Shown here one piece after another: positions 24,328 to 33,253 of a stretch of 64,000 nucleotides of DNA (position 1 is the stretch's first letter; each line of letters starts with the position of its first letter). The stretch lies in contig NZ_CP040872.1 of the NCBI RefSeq assembly GCF_006337065.1, forward strand, positions 1,612,001-1,676,000, written 5' to 3'. This DNA comes from Agromyces laixinhei (GTDB lineage: Bacteria; Actinomycetota; Actinomycetes; Actinomycetales; Microbacteriaceae). The notes under the pieces were generated by a model. That model was not told the DNA's origin, searched no databases, and worked only from the letters and a program-made list of their open reading frames with translations. The position numbers and the translations under genes are program-made.

Positions 24328-25551
24328 GTGTACCGCAGAGAATGGCTGGACGACCCGAACGCCATGCCGATCAGCTTGTCGTTGCCCCTGACCGCGAAAC
24401 CTGCCACCGGGCTTACCCTCACAGCGTTCCTCGACAACCTGCTGCCTGACAATGCCGACGTCCGAGACCGTTGGGCGATCGACGCAGGGCTCCCGACCAC
24501 CGACCCGTTCCACCTGCTGCGGGTGTACGGCACCGACGTCGCCGGCGCCATCCAGTTCGCCGAACCGGGCACCGACCCGAACGATGACGGTGACCGCATC
24601 CCGATCACCGACCAGGAGATCGCATCGAGGATCCGAGCGATCCGTGAAGACGACACCAACTGGCAAGACCCGGACCGTGACACCGGGTACTTTTCGTTGG
24701 GCGGCGCCCAAGGGAAGTTTTCACTCGGGAACATCGGCGACGGCTGGTACCAACCGACGGGGAAGCACCCGACAACCCACATCCTGAAACCCCGTGTCAG
24801 GCAGCACGCCGACGGCGAACTGATCGAGTACATGGCGATGACCGCCGCCCGTGTCGCAGGGATCAACACCGCCCCAGTCACGATCGAACGGTTCGAAGAC
24901 GAACACAGCCTCATCGTGACCAGGTTCGACCGCGTGCCGACTGACAATGGGCTCGTCCGGCTCCACCAGGAAGACCTGACCCAAGCGTTCGGGAAAACCA
25001 GGTTGCAGAAGCACGAATCACGCGGTGGCCCAGGATACAGGGAGGTCATCCGCCTCCTCGAAGACCAGGTCCCCGACGAACGCAAGACCGCATCAATGGA
25101 CACGTTCGTCCGCGCCCTCGTGTTCTCGTGGATGATGCTGAACACCGACGCCCACGCCAAGAACTACTCCGTGTCCATCGTCCCGGGCGGGGTCGACCTG
25201 ACACCCCTGTACGACGTCAGCAGCTTCATTCCGTACGCCGGCCGCGCCGACGACAATGGGAGACGCACCGGAGCAGCTTTCCGTAGCACCAAGCTCTCCA
25301 TGAGGATCGCCGCGGACTACGAAGCCGGGCAACAATCGTGGTTCGAGTGGCAGGCCATCGCCCGCGAGGCAGGGCTCGACCGTACCGGGATCACCAACTG
25401 GGCACGAGCCGTCGCCGAACGCCTCCCTGAACTGATCACAGCGATCGCAGGTACCCTCCCCGGCGACCTGCAAACCGAAGTGGTCGCAAGATTCGTCGAC
25501 CGGGCGCCAATCAGGGCCCGCCAAGTACACTCAGCGATTGACCGGTCATAG
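24328..25551 (+). CDS. HipA-family kinase, N-terminally truncated, without hipB
   Basis: A serine/threonine-kinase-like toxin of the HipA family, 407 aa. The core is present: DNLLPDNADVR, SLGGAQGKFSL (nucleotide loop), HILKPR, the catalytic NTDAHAKNYS and the metal-binding PLYDVSS. Family members normally begin about 25-30 residues earlier with a small beta subdomain (VxLNGxxVG). Here recognisable homology starts at YRLVYRREWLDDP, and the reading frame upstream of GTG 24328 runs into the ahcY end. No HTH antitoxin gene is adjacent. Base composition is visibly less GC-rich than neighbours, and the GGCATCCG word is absent. It is probably a transferred, decayed remnant, though the catalytic residues are intact. 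Confidence 0.75.
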   Translation: MYRREWLDDPNAMPISLSLPLTAKPATGLTLTAFLDNLLPDNADVRDRWAIDAGLPTTDPFHLLRVYGTDVAGAIQFAEPGTDPNDDGDRIPITDQEIASRIRAIREDDTNWQDPDRDTGYFSLGGAQGKFSLGNIGDGWYQPTGKHPTTHILKPRVRQHADGELIEYMAMTAARVAGINTAPVTIERFEDEHSLIVTRFDRVPTDNGLVRLHQEDLTQAFGKTRLQKHESRGGPGYREVIRLLEDQVPDERKTASMDTFVRALVFSWMMLNTDAHAKNYSVSIVPGGVDLTPLYDVSSFIPYAGRADDNGRRTGAAFRSTKLSMRIAADYEAGQQSWFEWQAIAREAGLDRTGITNWARAVAERLPELITAIAGTLPGDLQTEVVARFVDRAPIRARQVHSAIDRS

Positions 25552-25764
25552 GTTGACGAACTCCGTCGCCGGGCCACCGTTCTCGCTGCACCGGCCGTTA
25601 CGGGGACCTTGGCGTTTCGAACCTGCATGAGGGCGGCTATCGCGCCGGAGGATGGGCAGCGATCCGTGTGAACTCCGCCCCAGCTCTCGATCGTCGAGGA
25701 CTGCTGCGTTGGTGCGGGCGTGAGTGTGGGTCAGTTGCCGTCGTCGGCGGCTCGGTCTCGGAGG
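25552..25764. other. Intergenic stretch, no recognisable gene
   Basis: 213 bp between the hipA remnant and the RDD gene. I see no convincing ORF, tRNA or hairpin here. It may be leftover sequence from the hipA insertion. Confidence 0.4.
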
Positions 25765-26607
25765 TCAGCGCTCGGGGAAGCCGGTCGGCGTCGCCGTGAG
25801 CACGGGCGCGAGCGACGCCATGCGGGCGTCGACGAGCGCGATGGCCACCGCGTCGCGCTCTCTCCGGAGCGCCGCGACGCCGGCGAGGAAGCGCTCGGGG
25901 GGAGCGCTGGGCAGCGGGGAGACGAACGGGGCGACCTCTGCGGCGAGCGATGCGGCCACCCGAGCACGGCTCTCGGGCACGAGGTGCGCGGCGTTCGTGA
26001 AGAACGCGGCGACCCGGCGCGCGAGCGGGTCGGGGAGGCGAGCGACGTCGGCGACCTTCGCCCATGCCTGAAGTTCGGCGGGCACTCCGAACGCGGTGGA
26101 GGGCAGCTTCGGCACCCGCTCGACCTGGGAGTGCGTGCCCGCGAGCAGGTCGCCGAGGCGCTTCGACGACGGATTCAGGAATCCGACGAGCACCGCGAGC
26201 CCGCCGAAGGTCAGGTAGATCTCGATCACGCCGGTGAGCGCGCGGATGAACGCGTGCCTGAACCCGATCGAACCGCCGTCGTCGCGCACGACACGGAGCC
26301 CCAGCGCCAGCTTGCCGAGCGAACGACCGCGCGAGGCGGTCTCGACCGTGGTCGGCACGATGACGATGCAGGTCACGACGGCCGCGATCAAGACGGCCTG
26401 GAATCCCTTCGGGTCGATGCCGAGGCCGGAGAGGGCGAGCAGCACGCCGAGGATGAGCAGCACGGAGACGAGCACGTCGATGGCCGCGCCGCCGGCCCGG
26501 ATGACCGCGCTCGCTGGGCGGATGTCGAGTGCCACGGCCTCGCCGGTGACGACGCCCTTGTCGTCGAATCGGGCGACGCTCTGAGCGACATCGGGGCCAT
26601 CTGCCAT
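25765..26607 (-). CDS. RDD family membrane protein
   Basis: A 280-aa membrane protein. The RDD domain occupies about residues 28-155 (IRPASAVIRAGGAAIDVLVS, then SRGRSLGKLALGLRVVRDDGGSIGFRHAFIRAL), with three hydrophobic segments and a cytoplasmic C-terminal region. RDD proteins are proposed transporters or ion exchangers, but most have no known role. It is divergent from the SpoIIM-like gene with only 17 bp between start codons. In actinobacteria this pair usually flanks the DUF58-MoxR operon, as here. Confidence 0.85.
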   Translation of the reverse strand: MADGPDVAQSVARFDDKGVVTGEAVALDIRPASAVIRAGGAAIDVLVSVLLILGVLLALSGLGIDPKGFQAVLIAAVVTCIVIVPTTVETASRGRSLGKLALGLRVVRDDGGSIGFRHAFIRALTGVIEIYLTFGGLAVLVGFLNPSSKRLGDLLAGTHSQVERVPKLPSTAFGVPAELQAWAKVADVARLPDPLARRVAAFFTNAAHLVPESRARVAASLAAEVAPFVSPLPSAPPERFLAGVAALRRERDAVAIALVDARMASLAPVLTATPTGFPER

Positions 26608-26624
26608 GGGTAGTATTCAAGCAG
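26608..26624. promoter_or_regulatory. 17-bp divergent start region shared by RDD and SpoIIM genes
   Basis: Only 17 bp (26608-26624) separate the two ATGs, with no ribosome binding site on either side. TAGTAT (26611-26616) ends 8 nt before the plus-strand ATG, fitting a -10 element for a leaderless mRNA. The -35 must lie inside the RDD coding sequence. Confidence 0.45.
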
Positions 26625-27620
26625 ATGGACCTCGATGCGCTCGCTTCCGCTCGTCACGACGACTGGCAGCGGCTCGACGCGCTCGCACGTCGCCGGCAGC
26701 TCGACGGCGCAGAGGCCGACGAACTCATCGAGCGGTATCAGAGCGCGGCATCCGACCTCTCGCTCGTGCAGGCGACGGCCGGCTCATCGGCGCTCGGCGA
26801 CCGGCTCTCGGTCACGCTCGCCCGCGCTCGGCTGGCCTTCACCGGTGCGCCCGAGAACCCGCTGCGGCAGTTCACGAGATTCGCGGTCGTGAGCATGCCC
26901 GCCGCGTTCTTCCGATTGCGCTGGCTGACGCTCGCGGTCGCGATCGTCACGGTCGTCGTCGCCGCGCTCTACGCGTGGTGGCTCAGCGCCGACCCGCGCG
27001 CGCTCGCGGCGATCGGCAGCGAAGCGGAGTTGCGCCAGATCGCAGAAGAGGGCTTCGTCGCCTACTACTCCGAGAACCCGGCCGCTTCGTTCGCGGGCGC
27101 CGTCTGGACCAACAACGCATGGATCGCGGCGCAGTGCGTGGCCTTCGGCATCACCGGCGTGTGGGTGCCGTGGGTGATCCTGCAGAACGCGCAGAACCTC
27201 GGCATCAACGCGGCGGTCATGTTCGCCTATGACGAGGCCGACACCTTCTTCCTCTACATCGCGCCGCACGGCCTGCTCGAACTCACGTGCGTCTTCGTCG
27301 CCGCCGCGGCGGGGCTCCGCATCTTCTGGGCGTGGGTCGCGCCGGGTGCCCGCCCGCGCGGCACCGCGCTCGCCGAAGATGCGCGGTCGCTCTTCAGCGT
27401 CGCGATCGGCCTCGTGTTCTTCCTCTTCGTCTCAGGGCTGATCGAGGGCTTCGTCACCCCCGCTCCGTGGCCCTGGCCGGTGAAGATCGGCATCGGCGTA
27501 CTGGCACTCGGCGGGTTCCTCGCGTACATGCTCGTGCTCGGCGGCCGAGCGAGTCGCGCCGGCGAGACCGGAGACCTCGCCGAGTTCGACGCCGGCGCGC
27601 GCCGCATCGTCGCCGGCTGA
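26625..27620 (+). CDS. Stage II sporulation protein M-like membrane protein
   Basis: A 331-aa protein of the SpoIIM/DUF95 family. A helical N-terminal region (1-100, with LIERYQSAASDLS) is followed by about five membrane helices including FITGVWVPWVILQNAQNLGINAAVMFAY and LFFFLFVSGLIEGFVTP. In endospore formers SpoIIM helps peptidoglycan degradation during engulfment. Non-sporulating actinobacteria keep this paralogue beside RDD and DUF58-MoxR genes, where its role is unknown. Start ATG 26625 is probably leaderless. It is convergent with the DUF58 gene 23 bp away. Confidence 0.85.
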   Translation: MDLDALASARHDDWQRLDALARRRQLDGAEADELIERYQSAASDLSLVQATAGSSALGDRLSVTLARARLAFTGAPENPLRQFTRFAVVSMPAAFFRLRWLTLAVAIVTVVVAALYAWWLSADPRALAAIGSEAELRQIAEEGFVAYYSENPAASFAGAVWTNNAWIAAQCVAFGITGVWVPWVILQNAQNLGINAAVMFAYDEADTFFLYIAPHGLLELTCVFVAAAAGLRIFWAWVAPGARPRGTALAEDARSLFSVAIGLVFFLFVSGLIEGFVTPAPWPWPVKIGIGVLALGGFLAYMLVLGGRASRAGETGDLAEFDAGARRIVAG

Positions 27621-27643
27621 CGACACCTGTCGGCCCCGCGGGT

Positions 27644-28981
27644 TCAGAGCCGGCCGGAGGCCTTCAGCTCGAGGTAGAGGTCGGCGAGCGCGGGCGGGAG
27701 TTCGTGCGGAGGAGCCGCCACGGTGAGGGCTCCGAGCCGGCGAACGGCGGCTCCGACGCGTTCGCCGTCGAGCAGGCCGCGCTCGGCCGCGGCCGCCGCA
27801 TACACCTGGGCGAGATCTTCGCGTGAATGAGCCGCGTCGATGAGCGCAGGGTCGGCGACGGATGCCACGACCACCGTGTGCCGTGACGTGAGCTGCGGAA
27901 GCACCGAGAGCAGGCCACGCGAGCTGCCCGGCGAGTCGGCGGCCGTGAGCAGCACGACGAGCGCGTGCCGGCTCGTGATGCGCCGAACCTGGGCCGGAAC
28001 CGCCGCCCAGTCGGCCTCGATGAGCTCGGCGTCGATGCCCGCCATGGTGTCGACCATCCGCGCGAGCAGCTCGGGGCCGCTCGCACCGTGCACGCGGCCG
28101 CGGAGCCGGCGATCCCAGGCGAGGAAGTCGACACGGTCGCCCGCGTGCGAGGCGAGGGCACCGAGCAGGAGCGAGGCCTCGAAGGCCGTGTCGAGCCGCG
28201 GTTCGTCGGCGATGCGCGCGGCGGCGGTTCTGGAGGTGTCGGTCACGATCACGATGCGCCGGTCGCGCTCGGGCCGCCACGTGCGCACCATGAGCCGAGT
28301 GCTGCCGGGCACCTCGGGGTCGGCGTGCCGGGCGGTGGCCCGCCAGTCGATCGAGCGCACGTCGTCACCGCGTACGTACTCGCGGATGGAGTCGAACTCG
28401 GTGCCCTGTCCGCGGATGAGGAGCGGCGTGCGACCCTCGAGCTCGCGCAGCCGGGTGAGTCGCGACGGCAGGTGCACGCGCGAGTGGAACGGCGGCAGCA
28501 CGCGAACCCGGCCGGGTGCAGCGAGCGTCGCCTGTCGGGGCCACAGCCCGAGCGGACCCGTCGAGCGGATCGTGACCTGCTCGGTGCGCCGGTCACCGCG
28601 CCGCCACGGTGTCAGCTGCATCGTGAAGCGCCGCCGCTCCGCCGGCGGAATCCGCAGCCGGGTGCGGCCCGGCCCGGCGACCCCGGCCGACGGCTCCCAG
28701 CCGTCGCGCACGGTGGCCCGGAGCATCCGCGGCCCGAGGTTCTCGACGCTGAGCACCGCCGACACCGGCTCACCGAGCCGCACCCGCTCGGGCAGCTCGC
28801 GGCGCAGTGCCACGCTTCGCGGCGATGCCGCGAGCGACAGGTCGAGCACGCCGGCCCCGATGACGAGCACGAGCCAGCCGAAGAGCGCGACCCACGCCTC
28901 GAGCGCGCCGGCGGTGCCCGCCACGATGACGGGCACGACGCCGAGGGCGACGAGAAGCGCGAAGCGGCCGGTGAGTGCCAT
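27644..28981 (-). CDS. DUF58 domain-containing protein
   Basis: A 445-aa protein. Two hydrophobic segments at residues 8-50 are followed by a soluble part with the DUF58 core GTEFDSIREYVRGDDVRSIDWRATAR (about 200-225) and a vWA-like C-terminal half (IVIVTDTSR). DUF58 proteins are regular partners of MoxR ATPases and are thought to act as MoxR-dependent adaptors in envelope-protein maturation. It lies 18 bp after the moxR stop in a five-gene operon. Confidence 0.87.
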   Translation of the reverse strand: MALTGRFALLVALGVVPVIVAGTAGALEAWVALFGWLVLVIGAGVLDLSLAASPRSVALRRELPERVRLGEPVSAVLSVENLGPRMLRATVRDGWEPSAGVAGPGRTRLRIPPAERRRFTMQLTPWRRGDRRTEQVTIRSTGPLGLWPRQATLAAPGRVRVLPPFHSRVHLPSRLTRLRELEGRTPLLIRGQGTEFDSIREYVRGDDVRSIDWRATARHADPEVPGSTRLMVRTWRPERDRRIVIVTDTSRTAAARIADEPRLDTAFEASLLLGALASHAGDRVDFLAWDRRLRGRVHGASGPELLARMVDTMAGIDAELIEADWAAVPAQVRRITSRHALVVLLTAADSPGSSRGLLSVLPQLTSRHTVVVASVADPALIDAAHSREDLAQVYAAAAAERGLLDGERVGAAVRRLGALTVAAPPHELPPALADLYLELKASGRL

Positions 28982-28999
28982 CAGATGGTCCTGGTCATC

Positions 29000-29989
29000 T
29001 CAGAGCGGCACCTGCACCTGTTGCACGATCGACGCCAGCACCGCGTCGACCGACACGCCCTCGAGCTCGGCCTCGGGGCGGAGCTGCACACGGTGACGCC
29101 AGACCGGCAGCAGCATGGCCTGCACGTGGTCGGGGGTCAGCGACTCGTAGCCGGTGAGCCAGGCCCACGCCTTCGCGGCGGCGAGCAGCCCGGTCGTGCC
29201 GCGGGGGCTCACGCCGAGCCGCATCGAGGGGCTGCGACGGGTCGCGCGCGCGAGGTCGACGAGGTAGCCGAGCACGTCGTCCTCCACCCGAACAGCGGAT
29301 GCCGCGGCGCGCGCCGCAGCGAGTTCGGCCGCGCCGAGCACCGGGGTGACGCCGGCCGCAGCGAGGTCGTGCGGGTCGAAGCCGTCGGCGTGGCGGCGGA
29401 GGAGCGAGAGCTCGTCGACGCGTTCGGGCACGTCGAGCACGAGCTTCAGCAGGAACCGGTCGAGCTGCGCCTCGGGCAGCGAGTAGGTGCCCTCGTACTC
29501 GATCGGGTTCTGCGTCGCCGCGACCATGAACGGGTCGGGGAGCGGTCGGGTGACGCCGTCGGCGGAGACCTGACGCTCCTCCATGGCCTCGAGCAGGGCC
29601 GATTGCGTCTTCGGCGGCGTGCGGTTGATCTCGTCGGCGAGCAGGATGTTCGTGAACACCGGCCCCTCGCGAAAGGCGAACTCGCCCGAGCGAGGGTCGT
29701 AGGCGAGCGAGCCGGTGACGTCGCCGGGCATCAGGTCGGGCGTGAACTGCAGTCGGCGGGTGTCGAGCCTGAGCGTGCGGCTCAGCGTGCGCACGAGCAG
29801 CGTCTTCGCGACGCCCGGCACACCCTCGAGGAGCACGTGGCCGCGGGTGAGCAACGCGATGATGAGGCCCGTCACGGCGCCGTCCTGCCCGACGACGGCC
29901 TTGCCGACCTCGGTGCGCACCCGGTTGAGTGCGGTGCGCAGCTCGTCGTCGCCTGCTGGCGGAGCGGAAGCGGGGATGGGATCGGTCAT
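29000..29989 (-). CDS. MoxR family AAA ATPase
   Basis: A chaperone-like AAA+ ATPase, 329 aa. Walker A is GVPGVAKT (residues 56-63), Walker B is ILLADEINR (115-123), and the MoxR signature NPIEYEGTYSLPEAQLDRF follows. The start is ATG 29989, which overlaps the DUF4350 stop by 4 bp. Together with DUF58, DUF4350 and DUF4129 proteins it forms the common actinobacterial MoxR envelope cluster. The client protein is unknown. Confidence 0.92.
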   Translation of the reverse strand: MTDPIPASAPPAGDDELRTALNRVRTEVGKAVVGQDGAVTGLIIALLTRGHVLLEGVPGVAKTLLVRTLSRTLRLDTRRLQFTPDLMPGDVTGSLAYDPRSGEFAFREGPVFTNILLADEINRTPPKTQSALLEAMEERQVSADGVTRPLPDPFMVAATQNPIEYEGTYSLPEAQLDRFLLKLVLDVPERVDELSLLRRHADGFDPHDLAAAGVTPVLGAAELAAARAAASAVRVEDDVLGYLVDLARATRRSPSMRLGVSPRGTTGLLAAAKAWAWLTGYESLTPDHVQAMLLPVWRHRVQLRPEAELEGVSVDAVLASIVQQVQVPL

Positions 29990-31233
29990 GGTCGCCTTCC
30001 TGTGGGGTCGGTGTCGCTCGCTGCCCGCGGGTCGTTCCCTGCCCGCGGGTCGAGGGTGCGGGCCACCTCGGACTCGAGGCGCGCGAGTTCGTTCGAGAGC
30101 TCGACGAGCTCGCGATCGCCGGCGGGAAGGGTGCTCGCGAGCAAGCGGTGCACGGACGCCCCGTCGCGGCCGGTCGCGCGAGCCGCGGCATCCGTCACCT
30201 GGTCGACGTCGGCAGACCGGGGGAGCCGGAGCATGCGGGCGATGCGCCGGATCGTGCCGATGCGCAGCTGGTCGAGGGCGTGGGTTCGCGAGGCGGAGCG
30301 GGCGTACAGGCGCGCGCGACCCTCGCTCGTCTCGCCGGCGGGCACGTGCACGGGCAGCCGCTCGACGACGAGGGGGCCGAACCGGCGCCCCTGCCAGATG
30401 CCCGCGGCGACGACCACGACGATCGCGAGCACCATCACGGGGCTCACCCAGCCGGGCGTGAGTTCGCCGAGCGTCGGGGCTTCGGCCGCGTCGGCATCGC
30501 CGGGCCCCGGCAGGTACCAGACGAGTTCGTCGGAGGCTCCCGTGAGGCCGACCGCGAGGGCGGCATTGCCGGCGCGGGTGATGGTCTCGTTGGTGAAGAC
30601 GGTGGTCGCGCCGACGATCGTGAGGTCGGCGCCGCCCGGGCCGGGGCCGTTCGCGACGGCGAATCCGAAGTCGCCGTCGCGGAAGCAGCCCTGCCAGCCG
30701 TCGTCGGCCGCGACGTCGTCGACGGTGACGAGCCGCTGCCCGTCGGAGAGCGAGCCGGCGCGCTCGGCCGGGCCGAGGTCGCAGTCGACGTCGTCGAGCG
30801 GGCCGCTCGCGGCACCGGCGAAGCGGACGCCGGGGGCGAGCGTCTCGAGCGCCGTGAAGCCGGGCTCCACGACGACGAGCCGTTCGGCGGCCCCGGCGAG
30901 CTCGCTCAGGCGGGCCTCGTCGAGGATGCCGTACTCGTCGTAGAGGAGCACGGTCGCGGAGCTGCTCGCCGCGTCGAGCGCGGCGCCCAGCGATCGCGCT
31001 TCGGACACGGTCACTCCGCGGTCGCGGAGAACCTCGACCAGTGCCTTCGACCCGGCGGCGCCGGGGTTGTCGGGCGCGAGCGGGGCGCCGGGGCCGCGCG
31101 CGGTGCCCTGTATCGTGAGCACGAGCAGGGCCCCGAGCACGAGCACGGCCGCGAGCACGATCCAGGTACGGCGATGCCGGACGAACGCCCTGACGGTCGG
31201 GGTCACAGCGGGGGCGGCGTCGACCGACGTCAT
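29986..31233 (-). CDS. DUF4350 domain-containing protein
   Basis: A 415-aa membrane-anchored protein. A helix at about 28-48 (TWIVLAAVLVLGALLVLTI) precedes an extracellular domain (GSKALVEVLRDRGVTVSEARSL is the DUF4350 core). A second helix follows near 270, then a cytoplasmic region. It overlaps genes on both sides by 4 bp. The domain resembles solute-binding folds of ABC-type gliding systems, but no role is established here. Confidence 0.83.
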   Translation of the reverse strand: MTSVDAAPAVTPTVRAFVRHRRTWIVLAAVLVLGALLVLTIQGTARGPGAPLAPDNPGAAGSKALVEVLRDRGVTVSEARSLGAALDAASSSATVLLYDEYGILDEARLSELAGAAERLVVVEPGFTALETLAPGVRFAGAASGPLDDVDCDLGPAERAGSLSDGQRLVTVDDVAADDGWQGCFRDGDFGFAVANGPGPGGADLTIVGATTVFTNETITRAGNAALAVGLTGASDELVWYLPGPGDADAAEAPTLGELTPGWVSPVMVLAIVVVVAAGIWQGRRFGPLVVERLPVHVPAGETSEGRARLYARSASRTHALDQLRIGTIRRIARMLRLPRSADVDQVTDAAARATGRDGASVHRLLASTLPAGDRELVELSNELARLESEVARTLDPRAGNDPRAASDTDPTGRRP

Positions 31234-31928
31234 CGAGCGACCTCGGCGCCGTCGCGTCCGGCCCGGTCATGATGGGCAGCGGATGCCCCGTGCTCGCCCG
31301 TCGCCGGCCGCGTGTCGGAGATGCGTCGCTCGAGCACGGTGACTCGCTCGTAGTCGTCGGGCGATCCGCTTCCGCCGAGGTAGCGCACGGCGTCGAACCC
31401 GGCGGCGGCGGCACGCAGCTCGGCGCCGTGGCCCGGGAACGAGGCCGCCGCGGCATCCGCGAACCCACGTGCCGTCGTGCCGGGGTGCACCGTGACGACC
31501 TCGCGTTCGACGAGTCCGCGCACGACGGCGCGGAACCGTTCCTCGATCGCGAGCGGCCAGTCGGCGGCTGCGGCGGCCGCTGCGGCGGCTCGGCGAAGGG
31601 CATCGAGGTCGCGCCGATCGTGGTCGTCGAAGAGCGGCACGTCGCTCCGCCGCCGGCGACGCAGGCGCGGCAACCCGAATACGAGGAGTCCGACGACCAC
31701 GACGACGATGACGAGCGAGACGAGCAGCAGCGTGAGCACGGGGCCGGGGAGACCGGTCGCGCCGTCGAAGAGGCCGACGAACCAGTCGCGCACCGCCTGC
31801 ATCGCGAGGTCGAACGCGCTCGGCTTCGCGGCCGCATACTCGGGTTCGGACAGTTCGTCTTCGAGCCACCGGCGAGCCTCGGGCGCATCGGGATCGAGCG
31901 GGGTGCCGCGAACGAGGCTCACGATCAC
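31230..31928 (-). CDS. DUF4129 domain-containing protein
   Basis: A 232-aa protein with a single membrane helix (about 50-75, VLTLLLVSLVIVVVVVGLLVFGL) and a C-terminal DUF4129 domain (AIEERFRAVVRGLVEREVVTVHPGTTARGFADAAAA). Transglutaminase-associated DUF4129 domains accompany MoxR-DUF58 genes. GTG 31928 is chosen because it forms a GTGA overlap with the stop of the preceding gene; a second GTG lies six nucleotides on. Confidence 0.83.
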   Translation of the reverse strand: MIVSLVRGTPLDPDAPEARRWLEDELSEPEYAAAKPSAFDLAMQAVRDWFVGLFDGATGLPGPVLTLLLVSLVIVVVVVGLLVFGLPRLRRRRRSDVPLFDDHDRRDLDALRRAAAAAAAAADWPLAIEERFRAVVRGLVEREVVTVHPGTTARGFADAAAASFPGHGAELRAAAAGFDAVRYLGGSGSPDDYERVTVLERRISDTRPATGEHGASAAHHDRAGRDGAEVAR

Positions 31929-33097
31929 GCGAGGCCGGATGGCGCCGGAGCGCCGTAGGGGTCGGCCACGGGCAGACCGGCGTCGCGCTGCTCGACGTAC
32001 CGCACGAGATCGAGGTCGAGCGCCTCGGTGCGCATGCGCAGGTCGATGTAGATGACGGCCACGAGCGCGGCCTGCACCACGGCGGTGATCGCGCCGATCA
32101 GGAGCGAGAGGATCAGGGTGACGACCATCGTCACGACGGTGATGGGCACCGCCGCGCCCGAGCCGGTCGGGTCGATGACCGCCGCGAGGATCGTGCCGAT
32201 GAGCGAGACCGGTTGCACGACCACTTGGGAGGCGAGGTACAGGATGGCGCCGACGAGCACGAGAGTGCCGAACGTGCGCCAGAAGAATCCGCCGGTGAGG
32301 CGCCACGAACGTCGGATCGCCGTGCCGATGCCGGCGCCCTCGAGCACGATCACGCTCGGAACGAGCGAGAGCTTCGTGCCGAGCCATGCCGCCAGCGCCG
32401 CGATGCCGAGACCCGCGAGGAGCGTGACGAGGATCGCGACGACGAGCGCCGCCGGGCCGGTGATGGCGGCGAACACGATGACCAGCACGAACGCGAGCAC
32501 CACGGCGAGGAGGGCGCCGGCGAGCATCGCGGTCCAGCCGAGGAGCGGCCAGATGCGCTTCGCCGCCCGCTTCCAGAGCGCGCCGAATCCGAGTCGATCG
32601 CCGAGCGTGCCGCTCGCGACCTCGACGACCATGACGCCTTGGAGGAACGCGCTCGCGACGAGCGCGATGGCGAGCGGCACGAGCATGAGCAGTATGAATC
32701 CGCCCACCGCGCCGGAGGCGATCGCGTCGGCATCTGCGGCGGAGGCGCCGTCGATGCGGGAGAAGACGAACACCATGAACGGCACCATGACGGCCAGCGT
32801 CGCGACCACCGAGACGAGTTGCACCACGAGCCCGGTGCCGAAGGTCGCCGCAGCGTTGCGACGCAGCACCCGGAACGGCGCCCAGAGCAGCGTGCCGAAC
32901 CCGAGCGGGCGCAACGGCAGCAGGCCGGGCTTCGGCGGCGGCGTCCAGCCGAGCTGCGGCGGACGGACCGGCGGTGCCATGCCATACGACGGGGGAGGGA
33001 ATGACTGCGGGGCGGTCGGGGGAGTGCCCGAAGCATCCGGAGCAGGCGGGTGTGCCGGGGCGCCGCCGGGCGCCTGCCAGTGGTGGTCTGACCCCAA
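31925..33097 (-). CDS. Glycerophosphoryl diester phosphodiesterase membrane-domain-like protein
   Basis: A 390-aa membrane protein. A Pro-rich cytoplasmic N-terminus (about 1-55) leads to six or more hydrophobic helices, with the segment LPSVIVLEGAGIGTAIRRSWRLTGGFFWRTFG typical of GPDPase_memb/DUF7544-type proteins. TTG 33097 is preferred because AAGGAG lies 7 nt upstream. Longer versions read through that site. It heads the MoxR operon and diverges from mtrA. No phosphodiesterase domain is attached, so the enzymatic name is only nominal. Confidence 0.75.
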   Translation of the reverse strand: MGSDHHWQAPGGAPAHPPAPDASGTPPTAPQSFPPPSYGMAPPVRPPQLGWTPPPKPGLLPLRPLGFGTLLWAPFRVLRRNAAATFGTGLVVQLVSVVATLAVMVPFMVFVFSRIDGASAADADAIASGAVGGFILLMLVPLAIALVASAFLQGVMVVEVASGTLGDRLGFGALWKRAAKRIWPLLGWTAMLAGALLAVVLAFVLVIVFAAITGPAALVVAILVTLLAGLGIAALAAWLGTKLSLVPSVIVLEGAGIGTAIRRSWRLTGGFFWRTFGTLVLVGAILYLASQVVVQPVSLIGTILAAVIDPTGSGAAVPITVVTMVVTLILSLLIGAITAVVQAALVAVIYIDLRMRTEALDLDLVRYVEQRDAGLPVADPYGAPAPSGLA

Positions 33098-33253
33098 GTG
33101 CGGCTCCTTCCGGCGGATTCCACCATGCTCGCACATTTCATCCGACGCGCCGACTCGCCCGCACCGGGCCTTCACGCCCCCTTGTCACGGCGACCGACTA
33201 CGCTTGACGCACTGGTTTCGGCCGTTTCCGGCGGTGCTGACAGGAATGAACGG

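Noticed and set aside
29000..31888. A very long frame (about 960 codons) reading through moxR and backwards over DUF4350
   Set aside because: Only the last 330 codons look like a protein (MoxR). The rest is antisense-frame Arg/Pro/Ala-rich sequence, and DUF4350 occupies the same DNA in another frame.
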